Of a DNA stretch of 64,000 bases, positions 34,451-49,454 are shown one piece after another; position 1 is the first letter of the stretch; each line of letters begins with the position of its first letter. A program made the position numbers and the translations under genes. The stretch spans positions 2,058,199 to 2,122,198 of the forward strand of contig PTFA01000086.1 in assembly GCA_003342895.1 (NCBI GenBank), written 5' to 3'. Under the pieces are notes generated by a model. That model was not told the origin of the DNA. It did no database searches and saw only the letters and a program-made list of their open reading frames with translations. The DNA comes from Casuarius casuarius (lineage: Eukaryota; Chordata; Aves; Casuariiformes; Casuariidae).

Positions 34451-37400
34451 TGGATCAAGAAAGAGAAGATATTAAAGTATGCTTGTTTGGTTTCCTGTGG
34501 AAATAAGCTAAATGCTATAATACTGTCTGTAGATAATAACTTTTAGCAGATCTCTGCAGAAATTGTTAAAGCTGAAGGTATTAGGGATAACGAGGCATCT
34601 AAGTTTGGTGAAAATGGGTGGCCAGATGGAGGGGGAGAGATCCTATTCATGATCTGGCATGAAGGAAAGGCTGGGAACCTGTTTGGAAATCCCTTAAAGG
34701 TGCTCTAGCAGGAATAACTTCAGGTAGACCTTGCAGCTTCTTCAGTATCTATGACTACAAGACAAATCCATAAAAGGTGGGTTTTTTAAATTCTAGTGTC
34801 ATGCAAATTGCTGATGTCTCTCAAGTCCTTAATTGCAGTATTTAGTGTTGATAAGTAAAGAGGCACAACCTCTAGCTGCCCTGTCTGGGAAAGGGCATAG
34901 CGGAAGTAGAAGTGATACAGAAGGCGAAAGTAAGACAAAATTTAGAAGAGCTTGTACTTGTGACAAATGCAGCCGTACTTTCAATCTCTTCTAAAAGGAG
35001 AGTTTCTAGTCATGCATGGTAACATGTATTCTAATGGGCTCCTACTTGACCATAACACATGAACAAGCAGTGAAATGGAAAAATAGCTAAATGAACTAAA
35101 CGAAATGTAAAATATACACTTCTCTCTTGGGACTTGCTGCTGCAAAGCGTCACTGAAATAGTTTGGTAGCAGTTGCATTAGATATTTATATGGAGGCTGG
35201 GTATATCCAAATTGGATTAGCTTTAAAACAGAGTGAGGGATAAAACCCCTTCTGCTTTATATTAGAGGATATTCACAGACTGGCAGAATTCAGAAGATGC
35301 TTGCACTGTACATAGGAATGGTTGCACTGTCTTGTGAAGGTTGATTGTTGTTGCCGCAGACAGACTGCAGGAGAGGATGGGCCATTGGCCCTTATATAAT
35401 ATGGTAGTTTGTTTTACCCTTCAGAAACATGTATCCTAATTTTGTGTGGGCTTAGCTGTTATTTTCTTTCAAGGGAGTGTGGACTGCATCTCTGAAATGT
35501 AATGTGGGCATGAGGGCTCTCTTTTTTGATCATTATAGGGTATGAGCATTTTGTAATTCCTCTAGTGCAAAAGAAGCTGTTTGGTGACAGGCATCAAGTC
35601 AAATTCCTGCAAGACGCTGGCAGCAGAATACATTTGTCTATTTAACTGCATGTAAAACACTTGTCAAGACAGATTCTGGTCCCTTTCCTAAGCAGGGGCT
35701 CTCACTACCTTGTTCCAGATAACGTGGCAGAGAGGCCGGTGCATAAGCACATGCTGAGCTGTTACCACGACTCTTACCATGTCTCTGGTACTGGCATCTG
35801 CCACTGGGAAACCTCACCAGCACGTTGTGGTGGGACAAAATGAAAGGCAGAAACATTTACATCTGGAGGCAGACAAAAACAGAGCTGTTTTTCTCAAGAC
35901 CCTCTAAAGAGATGACAAGTTGTCACATTCTTTCATGCGGTTGCCACCATGTCACCCCATTTGGTAGGAAAGTTATCACAGAGGTAAACAATTCCCTATC
36001 AGAGAGGACAAAGTGAAAGGCTGTAGGAAGCACAGTGCTGACTGCTGAAAACACATGGGTGGTGGACAAAGGAGGAGAAAAGCCCAGAAATGGAGCTTCA
36101 GGAGGCTCCTCCTTCAGGAGCCCTCGAAGGAGGACTTCCATTCTACTTTGTCCCTCTCCCCCTGTGGTTGGATGAGGTGTATGAATTTTTCATATTTGTT
36201 GGCTTTTGAATGTGCAATAAACTCTGAAAGGTAAAGGTGTGGATGTATAGGACCGACACTGCTACTCCTTATATTACTGTCCTAATCATAGCTTTGCTGG
36301 TTTTTGGATCCTCTTTGCTATCAAAGTTATGTCCATCTTCACACTGTGCCTCCCTTCCCCCTATCCATGTTAACCTTCTTCCCACCCCCCCTTGCTTCTC
36401 CTGTTGTCTTCACTCCTCTGCTTCCTCCTGTGCGTATTTCTCTGTGCCCCCTTGCCAATTCAAAAGTGTTATTCTACCATTTCAAGTGCTTCAAGCTACC
36501 TCTGGGGCTGTCTCCTCCTTTAGTGCTAGCTGACCTTTTCTGAAAGCCAGCCTCACCTCTTCAGCATCCAACTTCAGAGGCTAAAGAGACAGGCAGGCTT
36601 GGAGCGTGATGGTCAGCACTGCCAGAAGCGTGTCTGGTTTGGAAAGGGAGGAGGGAAGGATGAACTGGGGAGAAAAACCTGTCACAAACCTCATCTGTGA
36701 AAACTAGAAATATTGAAATATCCTGAAGAATAAACTCTTACTACTGAATTCATACCTTTGTCCAGCCTGGGGTTTTACAGTATTCCTGCTTGCTGTGTTG
36801 TCACAGCAGAGATTTTTTTCATGTTTCAGTGTTGAGAAATTTGAGCTATTTTAATTATTAACCTGTTATGCTTAAGTTTCATTACCTATATATTTTTAAA
36901 TGTCTTCTATTGTGGTGACAAATGAAAGTGGTAGTTCTGCCTCTGCTGCAGTGCTTTAACTTCAGACTCTGCACTTACTGTGTGCCTGTAGTAATGACTC
37001 CTATAAAAGTTGCTTGATGCAAATTGAGATCAGCAGTAATGCACCATTCTCTTTATGACAGTTGTATACTGCTCAGCTTCTTTGGACACCTTATTGAAAC
37101 ATAAGTCAATATGAAGATAGGCTAATAAATATTCTGGGACCTGCAAAAAGGATACATCCCTCTGCTTGTTCTCTTTAATGAAAGAAGTGGAATAAAAATT
37201 GTAACTTTTTTCCCCCTGATAGTTTGTTTTTCTCCTAATTCCTCTTTTTAGGGAGGTAAAGTGGGATGTGGTGATGAGAAGGGTAAAAAGGACTCTGAAA
37301 CAAAAACTAATGACTATTACAATTTGTAAGTCATCCTCACTTAAATCAGGGCTGAATGTCTGTGCCTGCATGTCTATTTGGTACCTGGAGCTTACAGTTA

Positions 37401-37559
37401 ATCTATTCTAGCCTATTTGTGTGTCCACCAGCTAAAGCAATGAAACTTCAGCAAAAATAAGCTTGCTAAAAATCTGCATCTTTTTCAACTGTTAAATATG
37501 TGATGGGGGAGAATGGTAGAGATGACATGAGACTTGGAGTAAGGGAACTGGTAAAGTTT

Positions 37560-37710
37560 TATTTCTTGACTCTTGTAGACTTTGGATTTATCACTGGAGC
37601 CTGTGCCTCTGTTTCCTGGCGGAATTACCCCACTTCACCATCACCATAGACTGTTGGAAGAATTAATTCCATAATGTTTGTAAAGTGCAAATTCAAAATA
37701 ATAATTATCC
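37560..37710 (+). repeat. MIR-like SINE relic
   Basis: A piece reading 'actttggatttatcactgga', then GCCTGTGCCTCTGTTTCC and 'gaagaattaattccataatg' followed by TTTGTAAAGTGC, matches the order of an old MIR-type SINE 3' region. Confidence 0.5.
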
Positions 37711-39104
37711 TCTTACAGCCCCTTGTTTGTATATCCACTTCCACATGGAAATGCCCTCGAAGTAAGTAAACATACACGGATGAGCATTAAAATAAACCTG
37801 TCAGAAACGTAGACTCAACAGCCTGCCTCTTGCAATCGCCTTTCGTCTTGCTCACCCCTATGTGGTTGGTGTCCACCCAAGGCTGCCGTGGGCATTCGGG
37901 CAGGGGCAGGAGCTCCTGGGCTGTCGAGCTTTCTCTTTGTTTGCTCAGCTCTTTGTTTGCGGAGCTCCTGTGTGTTCACGAGAATATAGCTTATAGCCAC
38001 AGCATCTTGGAAAAACAGTATTTCGTCCTTTTTATGAACGCTCTAAATATAACTATTGAAGCAAAACAATACAGGCGGATAAACAAAGAAATGCAGGCAG
38101 TGTAAGCAAAAGCCTCTTCAGCAGGTCTTGAGTCAGCCCGTCTTTCTTTCTTTTGTATGTTTTAGCTAACAGCCCATTGAACTAACAATGAGGAAAAAAG
38201 GGAACAAAGATTTAATGCTACTCGTCACTGCTCTTTTAAAGATATTAAGACTAGTATAAAGAGTCTGATTTAAAGCAACTGAAACAAGGATGTTCAGTGA
38301 AGGGTGCTGGTTTCCCTGTGATGTTCCTTGAACAGTAGTTATGGAACAGGGCTCAAGGCAGTGGGGTCAGCTGTGATCATCAGCCATGTGACACAGCATA
38401 GCAGTGCTGTTTTGAAAGGGTTAAACTAGTTTAAACAGCTCCTTTACTTTTGCTATAACCCTCACTTACATCTCTACTTTATATACTGTCCTTGTCACTA
38501 CTATATTTGTAGTTGCATAGTGAAGCAGACCTAGGAGCTGATCGGGCTGAAAAAAGCCTGGCCGGAAGAAGGGAAAAGAGGCCGTCTTCAGTTTTCTGAA
38601 CTTGCCCTGCAGCCACATAAGCAGCAGCCAGGCCAGAACTGAGGCAGAGCAAACCTGGAAGGGGAATAAGTGGCCAATGGAGGGTGCTTTGCTGCAATTG
38701 CCACCAGAAAATTGCTGGCCAATCTACAACCTCACAGAACGGTGTTGGGGCCCAATCTCTCTCCTGGTGGCAAAACAATGTTTACAACAGAGCCAGGCAG
38801 AAAAGCCTAGTTTTCTGTTTCCATTTTGCTAGCCTGTGTGAAACGGTTTGCAAGAAGGCAAGGTAAAATGGGTCTAGAGGAAAAACACACATTAGCTTTT
38901 AAATAAGAGTAATATTGTTGCATGTCAGCATTCTATTTTAAATGATCTAATTGAATAAATAATGAAGGATGTAATTCAGCAGACCCGTGCTCTGTGACTG
39001 CAGCTCTTGGCACATGAACAAGAGAAGGGTAAGTTGAACTCGGGGACTGAACTGCTGACAAAATACACAGAAGATATTTAGAAGCACTAAACATCAGTCT
39101 TTGT

Positions 39105-39155
39105 TTCCATTGAAACTAATGGGAACAGAGTTTGGCCAACCCTGAGCATTTTGGA
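39105..39155. repeat. Further copy related to the CATTGA-type repeat
   Basis: TCCATTGAAACTAATGGGAA followed by CAGAGTTTGGCC and 'ctgagcattttggagg' resembles the recurrent sauropsid text beginning 'cattgacttcaatgggagcagagtt'. Its relation to the palindromic family is likely but not proven. Confidence 0.35.
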
Positions 39156-40799
39156 GGATCCTGGAGACATGGAGGACATCCTTTCTTGTACAGGTCAGAA
39201 AGCAAGCACAAGTTGGTCTGTAACTACGTTTCCCTGTGGAAATCACTGGTGTAAATGGATCCTACACATAATACATAGTAAATGGCAGGTTGATGTGACT
39301 ACACAACAAATGCATTGAATAGTTGATTATTTTTTTTAGCATATGGTTGTCGTATTTGGCCCCTTGGAAGCTCTGGCCCACGTGGTTCACAAAGTGAACA
39401 CAGGGCAGCACTCTGCCGTTACAACATGAGCTTGTATAGAGAGGATAACTCCCAAGTGCATGCTGGGGGCCATACAGAGAACATGCAGCATGGTCATACT
39501 AAGCCATGGCGAACTAGATAGCAAGGAAATCTAAAGTGTAATGGTATTTAAGAACCTACCTCAGGATTTTTTGAGGTGATAAGTAGGTGATAAACTAAGA
39601 AGTAGAATTGGTGTTAGATGCTGTCTGGCACTTGCAGAACTGTATTTTGTTAGCAAGAACCTGAGCAGTGGTTATACCTGAGGGAGACAACTTCTGAAGT
39701 GCTCTGCAGGGCTGCTGGAGACCTGGATGTGAGTGCTGTGTGCCTTTTAATGGTGGTAGCAGACGTATACATCCTATGCCTCTAAAAAATAAATATCATA
39801 TATAACGGAGGTCTGAGATTTGTTTGAGATAGGATCCTGTGTAATAGAGACATGAAAGGAAGGAAGATGTTGTTAGCTTCCTCCGTCTGCAGCAGGTATG
39901 TTCTTGCTGCAGATCTGAATGTGCCGAATCATGTATTAGAAGTGTGTGGCAGTGCCTTACAGTGAGGCTGGCACAGGAGGGTATTGCTCCCTAGACATAA
40001 TGCATGGTGACATAATACGCTGCAAAGGGCAACTCCGTACTACTATGCAACAAATATGTTTGAATAATTGATTAGTGTTCTTTCAACTTCTCTTGTAAAT
40101 TATATTTGAAAGTAGGGAGTTTTATCCCCTCAGTGATATAGGGGGAGCTCTAAATATCCTTTTTATTCCACCTCGTTATTGTTGAAGGAAAGCAAGCTCT
40201 CCTCCAAGTCAATCTCCTTTTTCCTTTTGCAGAAGAGTAGCAATGGTGTTGGAGGTGCGAGACGAGAGTGCTGGGCTCCCCTGCAGCTGGTGGCTTTGGG
40301 ACAGGTCATTGAGGCGCGAGAGAAACCACTGACAAATTGCTGACGTGGGAGAGCTCCTGGGGGCTGCCCATCTGGCCGAGGAGCCCGTGTCTCTGTGTCT
40401 GCCAGAACAAGGGACGTGCTGGGGTTGAGGCAGGAGAGAGGAGTAAATACAGTTGGCAAAACATCCAACACATTGGGAAGAGCATCTCCCATGCTGCTTG
40501 TGCTGTGCGAGTGTTGGCACCAGCCTGGAAATCAGAGAAGCGTAGCTACTTCCCTGGAGGACTCCAGTGCTTTGCTTCACCCCGAATTTGGCCCATTATT
40601 AATATCCCCTATCTCCCTTGCAGAAATGATCCATTACTTTATATGTCATTTTTTATTTAGGCTAATGCCATTTGATGCGCCCAGGATGGGCACAAAACTA
40701 GTGTTGCTTCCTTTCTAAATCCTTGACCAGCTATGTGAGAATGATTTAACTTCCTCTCCTCCCACCTGATTTATCAGTCTCCTTCTCTGAAAAAAGTTT

Positions 40800-41190
40800 T
40801 TTAATCAGTGCGCTATTTTCATGCGAACGTTTACCCAAAGTACAGCCCAGTGTGCAAGCATTTTCCACTGATGCGAAACCCACCAGTAACAGAATCTAAT
40901 CTAAAGTATTCTTGGCTAATCATTAATTCATCTACTTGCAATTCATTCATCTTTATTTCGCCATTTACTTAATGAGGATAATAGGGAGCATCAAAATCTA
41001 AAGACTGATCATTCTTTTTAAGAGCAAGCATCTGATGATGATTAATTAATAATAGTGACAACAATAACCTTAATTTTCCAGGTATTCCCCCAAGAGAGTT
41101 GTATTTTAATTATAGTTGCCACAAGGACAAATTAAATCTCCTGGATTCAAGCTTTGGTTTATGGCATTCACTTCACAGGAGTAAGGAGAA
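40800..41190. promoter_or_regulatory. Candidate conserved non-coding block, homeodomain-motif rich
   Basis: AT-rich, non-repetitive sequence with clustered TAAT cores, including CTAATCATTAATTC near 40916-40929 and GATTAATTAAT near 41040-41050. There is no open frame of note. The composition resembles vertebrate developmental enhancers, but conservation could not be checked. Confidence 0.3.
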
Positions 41191-44100
41191 AGCTATCTTC
41201 ATGTAAAAATAATCAGAATTTTTTGGAAGCTCCTACAAATGGCAGAGATGAAGAGAAGATAAATACTGCTGATGATATTTGGTGTGACATTGGTAATTCT
41301 CAGAGGGACTCCACAGTGTAGTGTGCCAGTGTAGATGTTCTTTGCTTTTATGAAGGTGACAGACTTGACCTGTCATGTACTAGTTACACCCTGGACAGAC
41401 TAGAAATGTCACAAACTGCTAACAGTTACTACATAAGATGTAAAAGCTTCTCTTTGGAAAGCTATGGCACTTAAAAAGGTGGGGGAAAAACCACTTTCTA
41501 CTCTAAAAGTTTTTTGTTTTGATTTTTTTCTCCCTCCTCTTGTATGACAGTGTACATACCGGAAATTATCAGGTGTTGAAAAAGTAATTGTAACAAGCTT
41601 AAAAACCAGGTTATAAAGCGATGGCAGTGACTAGATACAGCATTTTGTTATTTTTCTACTCTCCTATTTCAAAGGATGTGTAGGGTCCAAGACTGAGCGG
41701 AGCAGAGAGAATGGGTGAGGAGTTTTTGCAAAAAGATGACACTAAGAAGGCCAGTGACTAATTCTGTGCATATTCATGCTGGTGAATATTTACTGTTAGA
41801 GACCTACAGTTAGAGCTGAGCTAGGTAGTGGACTTCTCCAATATAAACTCAAGCAGATATACAACTGAAAGGAGAAGGCCATTGCTAGGAAGGTGTTTAT
41901 GCATGTGTCTTGCCCCAGATAAAGCCATGCTCTCTAGAGATAAGTGCACCACGTGTTTATATGGGATATTTGTCCAGATCTGAACTTCCATACATGGCTG
42001 CATTCTACTGTTTGGAGAAGGCCATGCCCTAACTCTGTGAGCGCATCTACACATTGGGCCTCCTGGTTGTGTTAAATCCCACCTACACATCAGGTCCCCT
42101 TCCAGCTTGAGTTTGTAACTATAGCCTGAGCAAATGTTGTTCTTGGTGTTAAGGGGATCGCATCAGGCTGTCTCTGTGGCTATGCAAACCCTGTGCTTTT
42201 CACTTGGCCATGGAATAACCACCACATACACTGTTAAAGTTGTAGGATTTCCTTTCAAAAGGAAAGTACTTAGTCTATTTGTAAAACCTTATATTGTCAA
42301 GCTCCATGATGAATGAGATGTTTTTATTTGTTCCTTTCCCGGCTGTTCTTATAGGATGATCTAAGGTTAATGGTGAATATGCTACTGAAATAAATGGTTT
42401 CACATAGATGAATCTTTCATCAAAACTTTGTTTCAGCAAACTGGGAGCTAAAATGAATGAGTATCTGTGGACTATTTGAATTTATTCCTTAACTTCAACT
42501 TGAAGAAACTTTGCAAAGTTTCTATATTAAGGTTTGATTTTGTTGTTATTTTATACAGCAGTTCATTTTTGGAGGAAATTCAGCTTTGAGCAAAACAAAC
42601 AGTGAATTTGGCTTGCCCACCCCAAATACACAATCATGTCTTAGTCCATATCTGAAGTGCTTCCGCGGTGCAGATGATTAATACATGAATCGTATGTTCT
42701 TTGTAGCTTGGTGTACAATGTAAAATGTTACTGTGTTCAAACACAATTGAGAAGAACAGAATGAGTCAACTGACACAGCACTGAGCACAGTTTGCTCTGC
42801 TCGGCAATGACCGGCTATTTGTGAGCAGCGCAGCTGATAGCTGCCTTGGTTCTTTGTGTGTGTATTTGAATATGATAACATTGTCTAGTAAAGATAAGCC
42901 ATTAGACTCACTTTCAGAAAATTTTAGTCGTAGTGTTTTGATCTTAGTCAAATAAGCTTGGATCAGACCCTTCCGGGGTTGACTTTGGTGCGGTTCAATT
43001 TATTACAATGGAGCTGCAGCGTTTAAAGATATAACCTTCAGTCTTCAAAGTCAACAACTGCTGTACTGGAGGCAAGCATTGGTAAGTGGGATGTCTGAAA
43101 TATTAGCTGGTCACAGAGGTGTGCATTTAATAAAATATAGTTCAAGTTTGCCCTCACTTGTTTCTACTTTCAGGGAGCTTTTCACTTGCTTATCTCTTGA
43201 TCCCATTTTTTCCAGACTTTTCAGCAAGCCTAGCAATGTACCAAATCTTGAGTAATACTTAATCTACTTTATTTTTTGAATTAAAAGCTGCTGTTTCAGA
43301 CTAGCGCTGATCTGAAGTCTATTGCTACTGGACCCTCTTGGGCAATTCTTTGTGTGTGTTTTTTTAACGAGTCCTAAGCAAAGGAAGCTGTTTCTGGCTC
43401 TCTCTTCTAGCAAAGGAGTGCAGCAACCTCTGTGAGGACAGAGAAATGCCTGAAGCAAGTCATAATGGGTATCCTAAAGAGAGGAGAGAGAGAGAAGGGG
43501 GTGGGGGGGGGAATGGGAAAGCTTAAGAGACCTCTGGACAGAAGAAGTTTGCCTGGGAACCTGCTTACCCTGTCCCCTGCAGTGCAGGGAGACCCCAGAG
43601 GAGAAAGAGGCAGCCCAGAGAGAAGTGCTGGGTTGCCTCTAAGCCTGCTGAAATTGCTGAGAAGCAGGTAGGGATTTTCCCAGAATCTGTTACAACTCAG
43701 GGGTGTTTCTGTCTTTGTGGAGTACACTGGAAATCTCTAAAGAACTGGACATTATCCTGTGTTTGCCAACATCTCTCCTATTCTATCACATATGCTGACT
43801 TATTGACTGAAATAACCTGGGATGAGAACTATGGTTGCTCCATCTTGCTCTTGATCTGATACTGCTCCACTGAAGTTGCTAGGAAGCCTCTTAATGATGG
43901 CGGTGAGGACTACAGCAAGCAGTTCTTAGAAATCAGACACTTTCTAAAAAAAGTCTTCTGTAGACTTCCCTTGGAGTCCTATACTTTAACTGAAGAATTA
44001 AAGAAAAAATGTTCTGTGAAAATGTGTAATAACTATGAAAACTGCCTGTGAGGTGCTGTAGGACCTTTATTCCTTTTTGTATATTAAAAATATCATTTGA

Positions 44101-47100
44101 GAGGCAGAGTAGCCATAAAGTATACATTGGTAATGTCAGTCTCTGCTGCCTTGTAATACACAGCACGTTAGAATGGCAGGGATGCTATGTGTAATCTTGG
44201 CTTTCCTTATTTTTTTCTTGCCTTTTAAAATAAACACTCCTCAAGGAGAAAAGTCCAGCATTCTTAAAGGAAATATAGAGCTAGTCATTAGCACCGGCCC
44301 AGCTTTTAGCACTTTGTTGCTGAAGGTACCTACTGGTCTCAAGAGGCATGACAAGCTGTTTTCTTTTTCTAATTTACAGGAGAGATGTGAAACGCAGCCC
44401 ACTTCACATTAGGTAGTGGCAGATTGGCAATTTGAGTCCTCAGTCCTTGCTCTGTCAAAGTTTTTTGTTTTATTTTTTGTTGAGGGTTTTTTGGAGGAGG
44501 GGGTGGATGCCTGTGTAAGGATTTTGGGATCACAGTCCACCAGTTATAATTGTCTCAAGCATAGGTAGCTTGCCTTCTTACTATGGACAACATTCATGTA
44601 GCAACTGCCTAAGTAATTTAGAGATAATGAGAAGGGGGAAAATCATCAGTTGTTATAAATGTGTCAGGGTTGTTTGTTTACTTTATTTTTCTTCCTGAAT
44701 TCCACATGTGACAAGCAGCGTCATGACATGTCAGGTCAGGCTGCATCAATCATGTCACCTTACATCACATCACATGTTCTGGATGGTGGAAACCATTTAT
44801 GGGTCAGGCAGGGGCCTGAAGAGAGAATTTTTTGTAGTTTGAATGGGGAAAGAGAAGGTTGGGGAAAGGGAGAAAATCTAAATAAAGCACAGAATATTTT
44901 TTTCTGAACAGATGGCCAGCCCACCCACCATCAGGTGAAGTCAAATAGGCCTGCAAATGGGAGGCAGGGGGTACAAACCTCATCAGATGGATTGCAAGTT
45001 TCGTGATGCTGTAAGAGCCTAAGACACAACTGCACTAGCCTCAAGAGGAAGAAAACTTTAAATTTGGAGTTGGAGAATTTCATCAAAAGTTTTCTTTTTT
45101 TTTTTCTTCAATTTCTACTTGGGGAATTGAGTTAAGGTCTTTTTGCCAGGCATTTTGAGGATTTTTGCTGAATTTAAGAGCATAGTAGGGAAAAGTTTAG
45201 ACATTGTAGGGGGGAGAAAGACGTGTGAGAGAGAGGTCTTTTCACAAGGGTTCTTCATTTCATCCAAAGCTTTTTCTAATACATATAATAAAAACAATTA
45301 TAAGATATTGTTGAAATTAAGTTTTTCTTAGTGAAATCATTTCTGTCCTTGTAACTTTTAAGGATTTTAACTCTTCTAGTGTCCCTGCCAGTAGATAAAT
45401 ATTGAAGTTCCACATTTGTAAACAAGAATTTCAACTCTTGGTACAGCTCTGCTCTTAAAGATGAGTCTGTTAGTGGGAACCTCTTGACTTTGGATGCTTT
45501 CTGAGAAAGTTTGTAATCCAGAAAATGGACGTTCCAGGGTTATCTGAGGCTCAGCTTGGCAATAGAAAGCTAACTGTAATGTACAGCAAAACTTTTTTTT
45601 TCCCTGTTGATATCTAAGTAACAGATTCAAAGCAGATTTGGGGAGATTTTAACTTTATCTTCTTTTTTTCCTAGGGTTTTGCTTCTGTTCTTGTCAATAG
45701 CTGATTTTAACCTTTCTCACCTGGCTGCTTCAGGGTGTTAGGCACTGGTAGCTCTTCCAGAGGCTATAGACCCCTGTGGTGTTCAGAATCCTGGAAAATA
45801 AAGTTTCATCACAATGGTATTAGGCCAAGCTTAGAGTTGATTAAGCTTTTGAAGTTTTCCAGGTATTTTCACAACTGAATTAAGGTAAAGGGTCCATTTT
45901 CGCATTCTCATAAAATAAAACCCTGCATTGCTGGTTAGTTAAATATTTCATTTATACTCGAACCTTTACTTCTTTTAGACTTTAAACTTGAGTTATAAAC
46001 AAGGCATTTGAAATGGAGCATTGAAATCTGAGAACTTAGTCCTTTCACTGCAAGGATTTTTAGAAACTGAACTTTTCTGGTGAAACTCTTCACTTCTGAT
46101 GAACTGGTACATTTTAATGGGAGAAAGATTGCTGAAGAATTGAGCAGTTCTACCAGAGAATTATTTTAAAAAGCTTCAGGATAGGCTCTGGGCCTTGCTA
46201 TAAATCATTAGTTTTACTGGCGGTAATGGTCAGTATTTTGTTTTTTCTCTTGCCAAAAGTGTTGAGCATTTGTTGACTCTGGAATGCTCCAACTAACCCA
46301 GGATTGAGAGCACTATTAAGTGTGTACAAAACCAACTTCTGGCTTTGAGGACTTTAGCCTTTGTTTTCTGCTAGTGAAATGCTTGCAGGGGGGAGAAAAA
46401 AAAAAAAGAAAAAAGACTTTCAAAGAAATTTTTTGGGGGGGATGTTTTTTGTTTTCATTTTCTGACACATTGTGGCAATTCACGCTTTTCCCTCTGGAAT
46501 ATACTTTTAACAGTACCTGTTTCGATCCTTTTAAGACTTCCTAGCAATGCCAACAGCCGCTACAGTTTGCAAAGCAGGTAACATCATTCTGTGCACTCAT
46601 GAATTCTTCAAGTTTTGGAGATTATTTGACTTTTCTAGCCACCTGTAAGCTGGCTCTTGTCATTCTGCTTGCTGAGTGTGGTGGAGAATAAACACATGTT
46701 ATTAGAATTATCACAGCAGTTGTTGCTGCTTCATCCAAGGAGGCAAAACACCAACCAAACAAAAAAGCCCCTTATTTCCTTTTCAAGCTACTGCTTGCTT
46801 GAATGGATTGGGCAGAGTGAGAACCAAAGAAAAGCTGTTGGCTCAGAGGTCATGGTTGGCACAGACTAGGATTTCTTTTAAAAAGGTTATTGAATTAAAT
46901 TGTCAGAGGTACTGAAATTAAATACAATAAGTGCTCAGTATGTCAACTGGATGATATGTACCTCCTTAAATGAAGAATAAATTTGATATCTGGGAAGTCA
47001 GTGTTCCTGCTCAAAGGCCAGATGGGGAGGGGAAGTTAACCCTGTGTTTGTCAAGATGGTGCAGCAACAAGTACTTCATGCAAACAAGTTTTCAGGCAGA

Positions 47101-49454
47101 AAGCCTAAAATTCTAGCAAAGTTTTATATTGAAATTCTTGTCTCGTGCATCTCCTTTTATAATATATACAGTATAATAGTGCCTGTTCCTGCTGTTGATG
47201 TATATATTTTTTAACAAGAGGCTGAGGCCTCAATGAACAGATTTTTCTTTTTAGTATTGAACATATCTCAAATTTCTGTAAGCATAAACTCTGGTAAATA
47301 GAGCAAACTTCAAAATATTTGTGTACCTTAACCTGCAGCTGAATCTGACAAATCCTGTCCAAACTGCTTGTACTAACAAATGCCACTTTCTTGAGTTAGA
47401 ATGAGTTAGCTCTTGAAAGAAAGGAATAAAGGGATATGAAGAAGTATTTCTTCCCTCTTATTCTATTCTCTCTGTTTTTCTCTTCACTTAATTATGGCAA
47501 CAGTTCCTAGAGCATGCCTTACAATTTGCCTCTGTTCTTATGGTTGTTTTTCAAAATGGTAATCATCTGGGACAAAATTTTTTGGTGGACTCAGCTAGTT
47601 AAATGGATACTCCATGGATATTTCATGAACTTTTGGGGGTGTAACTAAAGCTGAGTAACTTGCGTGTTATTTTTCTATTGGAATATATTGACATGCCAAA
47701 AATGTTTGCAAATTTTGACAGACTTTCTTATAAAAAATTTTTTTTGTCTTGGGGATAAAATATCTGGTAAAACCAGGCAGCACATGACAATGGAAAAGTC
47801 AGTGATTTACAGCAAGTAGCATAATTGAGAAATGGGGGATTTGGTTTCATTTATCTTATTGAAAACAAGGTTCTGAGACTGTTTTTTTCAGTCTCTCAGG
47901 TGAGCACTGTTTTTTCAATTCGCAAAATAAGCAGCTTTGTACCAGCATGTAACCATTGTGTCTGGCAAGATATGTGAAAAACCCAACCACTAAATATACG
48001 TTTTTCATAAAGGATGTGCTCTTTAAGTTTCTTATGCTGTGGGGAAGACATGGTTTCTTAAATAATATTTCTTTAATCCTCTGAGCAGTAGAAGTCAATG
48101 AGAAGTATGTCTATGCTTGCTTCCCTAGCTTTCTCCTGACCTATTTGAGAAGGCTTTTCCATTTTTTCTTCTCTCCTTGCAATCAGACTCCATTGGAAGA
48201 TAGAGTGAGCTCTTCCTTGGTTGTAAACTTGGCTTTGGTTGTGCAATGTTAGCTGGCACCAATCTGACTTCTGAATCTTCCCTGGGATAAGAAATGTCCA
48301 AAATGAAATTCTGTAGTGATGAGATCATTGTCTGGAGTTTCCCCAGCAGAAATGAGAACTGATTCAAACTTTCAACTGTGATTAGAGGTAAACTACAGGA
48401 GACAAAATGGAGAGCAGGCTAGTGGTGATTGGTAAATGGCTTGCTTATGCCATTTTTAAACTTTATCTTTTTTTTATGGTACATATAGTAATCTCTTGGA
48501 ATGTCACATACTTTAAAACGTGTAACCTATTCTTCTATTTTCTTAACTTTAGATCCCTCACGAGATTAAAAACTGCATCTAGTTATCTCCACATGGGAAG
48601 CTTTCCTCAGTTTGTGCTCTCTAGAATAAAATGTGCCCCCTAAAGTAGATAACAATTGCAACATATTGACATAACATAGCGAGCCAAGAAAAACTGCAGT
48701 GATTAAGTGGCTTGGTGAAGAGCAACCAACCAAAGAATGTGTGTACTACAGTGTGCTTAACACGAATCCACAATAGTGTTGCAAATGTTTTAATGAGATG
48801 CTCCGGAAGTATTGTCCATAGCCTCATTGTTCATATTATTAAAATAACTATCTGAGGTCTGAAACATAGCAGAATAAATGGGGTAACTGTGAGGAGGTTT
48901 TGAATGATCCATTTCTCTGCATGGAGATGTGCCTGCATTGCTATAAAATCAAGCATGTTCTGAGTATCTTGAGGTTCTCAAAGTGATTGTAGGATTCATT
49001 TATTCTCACTTATTCCCATCCTCTTTTCATTAAACTGACTTTAGCTCTTAGTGAATAAAAAATGGTATGTGTATCCAGTTTTTTGGTTTTTTCCCCTTTG
49101 CAGAAAGTATTAGCATTGCAGACAAGTTTAGAGGATGTTAAATCTTGGCTTGCTAACAGGAGGCTCAAAGATACTGCAATCTGGTCTCAGTATAATGAGC
49201 CCCTTTGTTATATTTAAATACTATCATACTATCCTATATACAGCAAAGCATTGGGATGTTTTATATTAACAATGCACCAGCACTAAAACCTCAGACAACT
49301 CTAAAAAAGCACTAATTATTATTATTAGTGTTTTACACTAACAATAAATGTCAAATGGAACCCTGCAAACAAATAACTACCTGTCACTAAGTGAATGAAA
49401 AGCAATCTTAGTGAAGTGAATTAAAACCCAAACAACAGAAAACTCAACAGGCAA

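Noticed and set aside
49310..49330. Small inverted repeat CACTAAT...ATTAGTG
   Set aside because: Seven-base stem only; not distinguishable from chance in AT-rich DNA.
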